In this document: in pieces, positions 11,951 to 14,594 of the stretch
Layout: each line of letters begins with the position of its first letter
Position numbering within the stretch: the stretch's first letter is position 1
Source of the DNA: CAYGBM01 sp964348225
Lineage (GTDB): Bacteria > Patescibacteriota > Minisyncoccia > Minisyncoccales > CG1-02-41-26
Length of the DNA: 14,594 nt
NCBI GenBank assembly: GCA_964348225.1
Contig: CAYGBM010000027.1
Span: forward strand, 1-14,594
Direction: 5' to 3'
Made by a program: the position numbers and the translations under genes
The notes under the pieces: model-generated
What the model was told of the DNA's origin: nothing
The model's database searches: none
Seen by the model: the letters and a program-made list of their open reading frames with translations, nothing else

Positions 11951-13714
11951 TTATTCCACAAAACCGCCTGACTGCAATTCCCAGAGCCTTTTATATTTCC
12001 CCCTTGCTTTAGCCAAAAGCTCTTGATGGGTGCCTTCTTCAATAATTTTTCCATGGTCAATCACCAGAATTCTGTTCATCTTACGGATTGTTGATAGGCG
12101 GTGGGCAATAACAATTACTGTTTTGTTTTTCATTAGCTCTTCAATTGCTTCTTGGATTAATTTTTCTGAGTGCGAATCCAAACTTGAGGTGGCTTCGTCT
12201 AAAACCAAGATAGGGGCATTTTTCAAAATGGCTCTGGCAATAGCCACTCTTTGCCTTTCACCCCCAGATAGTTTTACTCCTCTCTCTCCAACATAAGTGT
12301 TGTATTTATTTGGGAAAACAGAGATGAATTCGTCAGCGCGAGCTTTTTTAGCAGCTGAAATTGCCTGTTGTTTGCTGGCATTGGGCTTTCCATAGCAGAT
12401 GTTCTCCATTAAGGTTCTGTGGAATAAAATCGGATTTTGGGGCACCAAGCTGATATTTTCTCTCAAGCTGTCTTGGGTAACCTTGGCAATGTTTTTGCCA
12501 TCAATCAATATCTCACCCCTAGCCACATCGTTCATCCTTAAAAGCAGTTTTACCACCGTTGTTTTACCAGAACCCGAAGGGCCAATTAAGGCTATTCTTT
12601 CTTTGCTTTTTATTTTTAGATTAAAGTTGTCAATAACTTTCCTTGTTTTATGATAGCAAAAATCAACCCCTTTGAATTCTATTGCACCCCTTGGAACTTT
12701 TAATTTCTTTGCTTTGGGAATATCAACAATTTCATGCGGGGTGTTGAGGATAACAGTCATTTCTTCAGCATCAGCTAAAGATTCGTAAATTCTTCTTAAG
12801 ACCCTGCCAAAGTCCCAAACATTATGGAAAATCCTGATTAAGTAAACCTGAATTAAAACAAAATCCCCTATTGTTAAAATATTTCTAAGCCAAAGCTTGA
12901 TAGATAGGTATAATATGCCTATTTCTAGGCCAAGCATTAAGATGCCTTGCACTGCTTCAAAAAAATTGTTCAAGTTCCAAGTAAATCGTCTTAAATTCTT
13001 AAGTTCATCTATTACTGTGCCGAATCTTTTTATTTCTCTCTTATAGCCTGTAAAAAGCTTTAAGCTTTCTTGGTTGGTGATGGTATCAGCCAAAACACCG
13101 GTACTTTCTGTTTCTTTTTTTGCTTTTTCGATATCATATTTAAGTTTAAATTTAGTGAAAAAATAATTTATTAGCAAGAAGACAACCGACCAAGCTAGAA
13201 TTCCCAATCCTAAAATATAGCTGCGTGTCAATAGAATGTAGACAATTACAATGATATTGGTTACCAATGGCAGTAAGTTCCAAGTGATTTGGTCGGCTAT
13301 CACCTCAAAAGCCCGGGAAAACCATTTCACTCTTTTAACAAGCGAACCAACAAAGTTGCTTTCAAAAAAGCCAAAAGAGTGTTTGTGTAGATACGCAAAG
13401 GAGTTATTAGTTAAATCAGCCAGGGCTTTAGTTTGAAAATAGGTTGAGGAAAAAGTTGCAACTCGCCAGAATACCCAGCCTGTAAATTCTATTGAAGCTA
13501 AAATGATTAAAATTTTAATTAGAGCTGAAACATAATCAATTTTAGCTGTACTTCCAGCCACCAAAATGTCAAAGAATTCTTTCAAATACACAGCGAAAAT
13601 AATGCCAGCTATTGCTGCAGCTATTACTGAAAAAACAATTAAAAAAGCTAATCCCTTATATCGAAGACTTGCTTTGAGGTAAATTTTTAAAGTTTTTCTG
13701 GTGTTATCTTTCAT
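11951..13714 (-). CDS. ABC exporter half-transporter (fused permease and ATPase)
   Basis: The protein has 587 residues, typical of MsbA-like half-transporters that work as dimers. The N-terminal half has about six membrane spans (near 20-45, 66-88, 145-165, 168-188, 252-273, 280-298). The ATPase domain is complete: A-loop Tyr354, Walker A GPSGSGKTT (378-386), Q-loop Gln426 in SLVPQNP, signature LSGGERQ (482-488), Walker B ILVLDE with Glu507, D-loop SLD (511-513) and switch His538 in AHR. The substrate cannot be read from sequence; lipids, lipid-linked glycans, peptides or drugs are all possible. It lies between a Cys-rich surface protein gene and the glycoside hydrolase gene on the same strand, which favours an envelope role. 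No Shine-Dalgarno or clear promoter is seen in the 73-base gap upstream. Confidence 0.93.
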   Translation of the reverse strand: MKDNTRKTLKIYLKASLRYKGLAFLIVFSVIAAAIAGIIFAVYLKEFFDILVAGSTAKIDYVSALIKILIILASIEFTGWVFWRVATFSSTYFQTKALADLTNNSFAYLHKHSFGFFESNFVGSLVKRVKWFSRAFEVIADQITWNLLPLVTNIIVIVYILLTRSYILGLGILAWSVVFLLINYFFTKFKLKYDIEKAKKETESTGVLADTITNQESLKLFTGYKREIKRFGTVIDELKNLRRFTWNLNNFFEAVQGILMLGLEIGILYLSIKLWLRNILTIGDFVLIQVYLIRIFHNVWDFGRVLRRIYESLADAEEMTVILNTPHEIVDIPKAKKLKVPRGAIEFKGVDFCYHKTRKVIDNFNLKIKSKERIALIGPSGSGKTTVVKLLLRMNDVARGEILIDGKNIAKVTQDSLRENISLVPQNPILFHRTLMENICYGKPNASKQQAISAAKKARADEFISVFPNKYNTYVGERGVKLSGGERQRVAIARAILKNAPILVLDEATSSLDSHSEKLIQEAIEELMKNKTVIVIAHRLSTIRKMNRILVIDHGKIIEEGTHQELLAKARGKYKRLWELQSGGFVE

Positions 13715-13787
13715 TTTTTAAATTCAAAAAAATTAAAACAAAAAAGCTTCGTTTTCCACGTTTCAAGTTTTGCGATTAGTTTTTGTT

Positions 13788-14594
13788 TTATGGTTCAGTT
13801 GTTTCTGCTTCTGTTTCTACTTCTTTTAATTTTTTTTCAAGCAATTGGTATTTTAGAGTTTTTTCAACACTGGGGCAACACATTGGATCGTCGGGTCCAT
13901 GGGTTATCATATTAACACTGATTATTCCTTCTTCTATATCAACAGAATTTATCACTACCCTATCCCCTAAGCTTTCAGAAGTTAAATGGCTGGGGTTGCT
14001 GTTTCCATCATCTACCACCACCGCCAATTCGCGGAAATTCCCACTGCCCCCCATACTGCTTACCAAAATCACAGCTCCATCAATTTTGTCATCGCTATTC
14101 AAATCACCCAAATCCATTTTTTCATCACCCTGAGCATCTTTGTAAATTACAACCTGTAAGGTTGAAGCCATATCCGGATCTTCTTTTTTGTAAAGGCCGT
14201 TTTCAAGCTTTACTGTTTTTGCATAAGCTTCAATGTAATATTGAGCGTTTCTAAGTATCTCCGCCGTTAATCCACCTAAAACCCCGTCCCCTGGCTCTAT
14301 TAGCCCTATTACAACACATTTTGTTCCATCAAAGCACCTGTCTGGCTCGCATTCGCAAACTTTAACCTCGTGGCTGTCTTCAGGGGCGCAACCACAAGCC
14401 CCTATTAAGCACGTATTGGGAAAATCACTGGTTGTTTTACAACATAGCAAAGTTGAAACTGTTCCTTGAGCATTCAAACAGGCTTGTTCTGTGTTAGGTT
14501 CTATAGGGCTTGGCCCAGAAGCTGACTGAAATATCCAATAGCCAGCGCCAACAACAATAGCCACAACAATAATTATAAAAACAGTTCTTCCAGA
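13788..14594 (-). CDS. Membrane-anchored Cys-rich extracellular protein, N-terminus cut by window edge
   Basis: The frame stays open to the window edge. A GTG at 14564 could start 258 residues, but it falls inside a hydrophobic stretch that begins upstream (codons for TVFIIIVV precede it), so the true start lies outside the window. Numbering from that GTG, the membrane span ends near residue 13. Residues 29-83 hold ten cysteines, including CC (41-42), CGC (57-59) and CEC (70-72), a likely disulfide-bonded external module. Residues 143-163 contain DLGDLNSDDKIDG, resembling a dockerin or EF-hand calcium loop. HGPDDPMCCPS (222-232) followed by a Tyr and a Lys-rich helix resembles a C-terminal pattern of secreted bacterial proteins. 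The end is Glu/Thr-rich. Function is unknown. It lies 73 bases upstream of the ABC exporter. Confidence 0.75.
   Translation of the reverse strand, partial: SGRTVFIIIVVAIVVGAGYWIFQSASGPSPIEPNTEQACLNAQGTVSTLLCCKTTSDFPNTCLIGACGCAPEDSHEVKVCECEPDRCFDGTKCVVIGLIEPGDGVLGGLTAEILRNAQYYIEAYAKTVKLENGLYKKEDPDMASTLQVVIYKDAQGDEKMDLGDLNSDDKIDGAVILVSSMGGSGNFRELAVVVDDGNSNPSHLTSESLGDRVVINSVDIEEGIISVNMITHGPDDPMCCPSVEKTLKYQLLEKKLKEVETEAETTEP

Noticed and set aside
13715..13787. Possible terminator between the Cys-rich protein gene and the ABC exporter
   Set aside because: The minus strand has long T runs, but only 3-bp interrupted stems precede them, too weak to call.

Overview
The window looks like a piece of a small, AT-rich bacterial genome. 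It most likely comes from the Candidate Phyla Radiation (Patescibacteria, Parcubacteria-like). This rests on several inferences: tightly packed operons, near absence of Shine-Dalgarno sequences, extended -10 promoters placed directly before start codons, short palindromic repeats between and inside genes, and a helix-hairpin-helix protein and an unnamed 105-residue protein whose sequences I associate with that group. No rRNA or tRNA is present to settle the taxonomy.

Layout. (a) 1-1389: a secreted NHL-propeller lipoprotein on the minus strand. It is visibly more GC-rich than its neighbours and is the only gene with a textbook ribosome binding site, so it may be foreign. (b) 1390-2729: a short-chain polyprenyl diphosphate synthase and a 43-residue single-span membrane protein, both on the minus strand and each with its own promoter and terminator. 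(c) 2730-3056: no gene, but four consecutive near-perfect inverted repeats. (d) 3057-5023: a minus-strand thpR-murC operon. murC carries an in-frame tandem palindromic repeat that is read in two different frames. (e) 5024-5132: a divergent promoter region with two opposed extended -10 elements, both arranged for leaderless or nearly leaderless mRNAs. (f) 5133-10477: a seven-gene plus-strand operon. Its order is radical SAM enzyme AmrS, geranylgeranyl-reductase-type flavoprotein, LigB/Memo-like protein, a 105-residue unknown, AMMECR1 (AmrA), a PolX-type HhH protein and elongation factor P. (g) 10482-14594: a minus-strand run of a Cys-rich membrane-anchored protein (cut by the window edge), an ABC exporter and a DUF4015-type putative glycoside hydrolase. 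Its last gene converges on efp with only 4 bases between the stop codons.

How the genes may work together. The most interesting set is the AmmeMemoRadiSam operon, a widespread system of unresolved function. Here it encloses a flavin-dependent prenyl-reductase homologue and lies a few kilobases from a short-chain prenyl synthase. This suggests, without proving it, a link to isoprenoid or lipid chemistry. The LigB-like and AMMECR1 genes appear to be a split form of the fused protein A found in other bacteria, and no true Memo gene is visible. The rest concerns the cell envelope (MurC, ABC exporter, glycoside hydrolase, secreted proteins) and RNA or translation (ThpR, EF-P).
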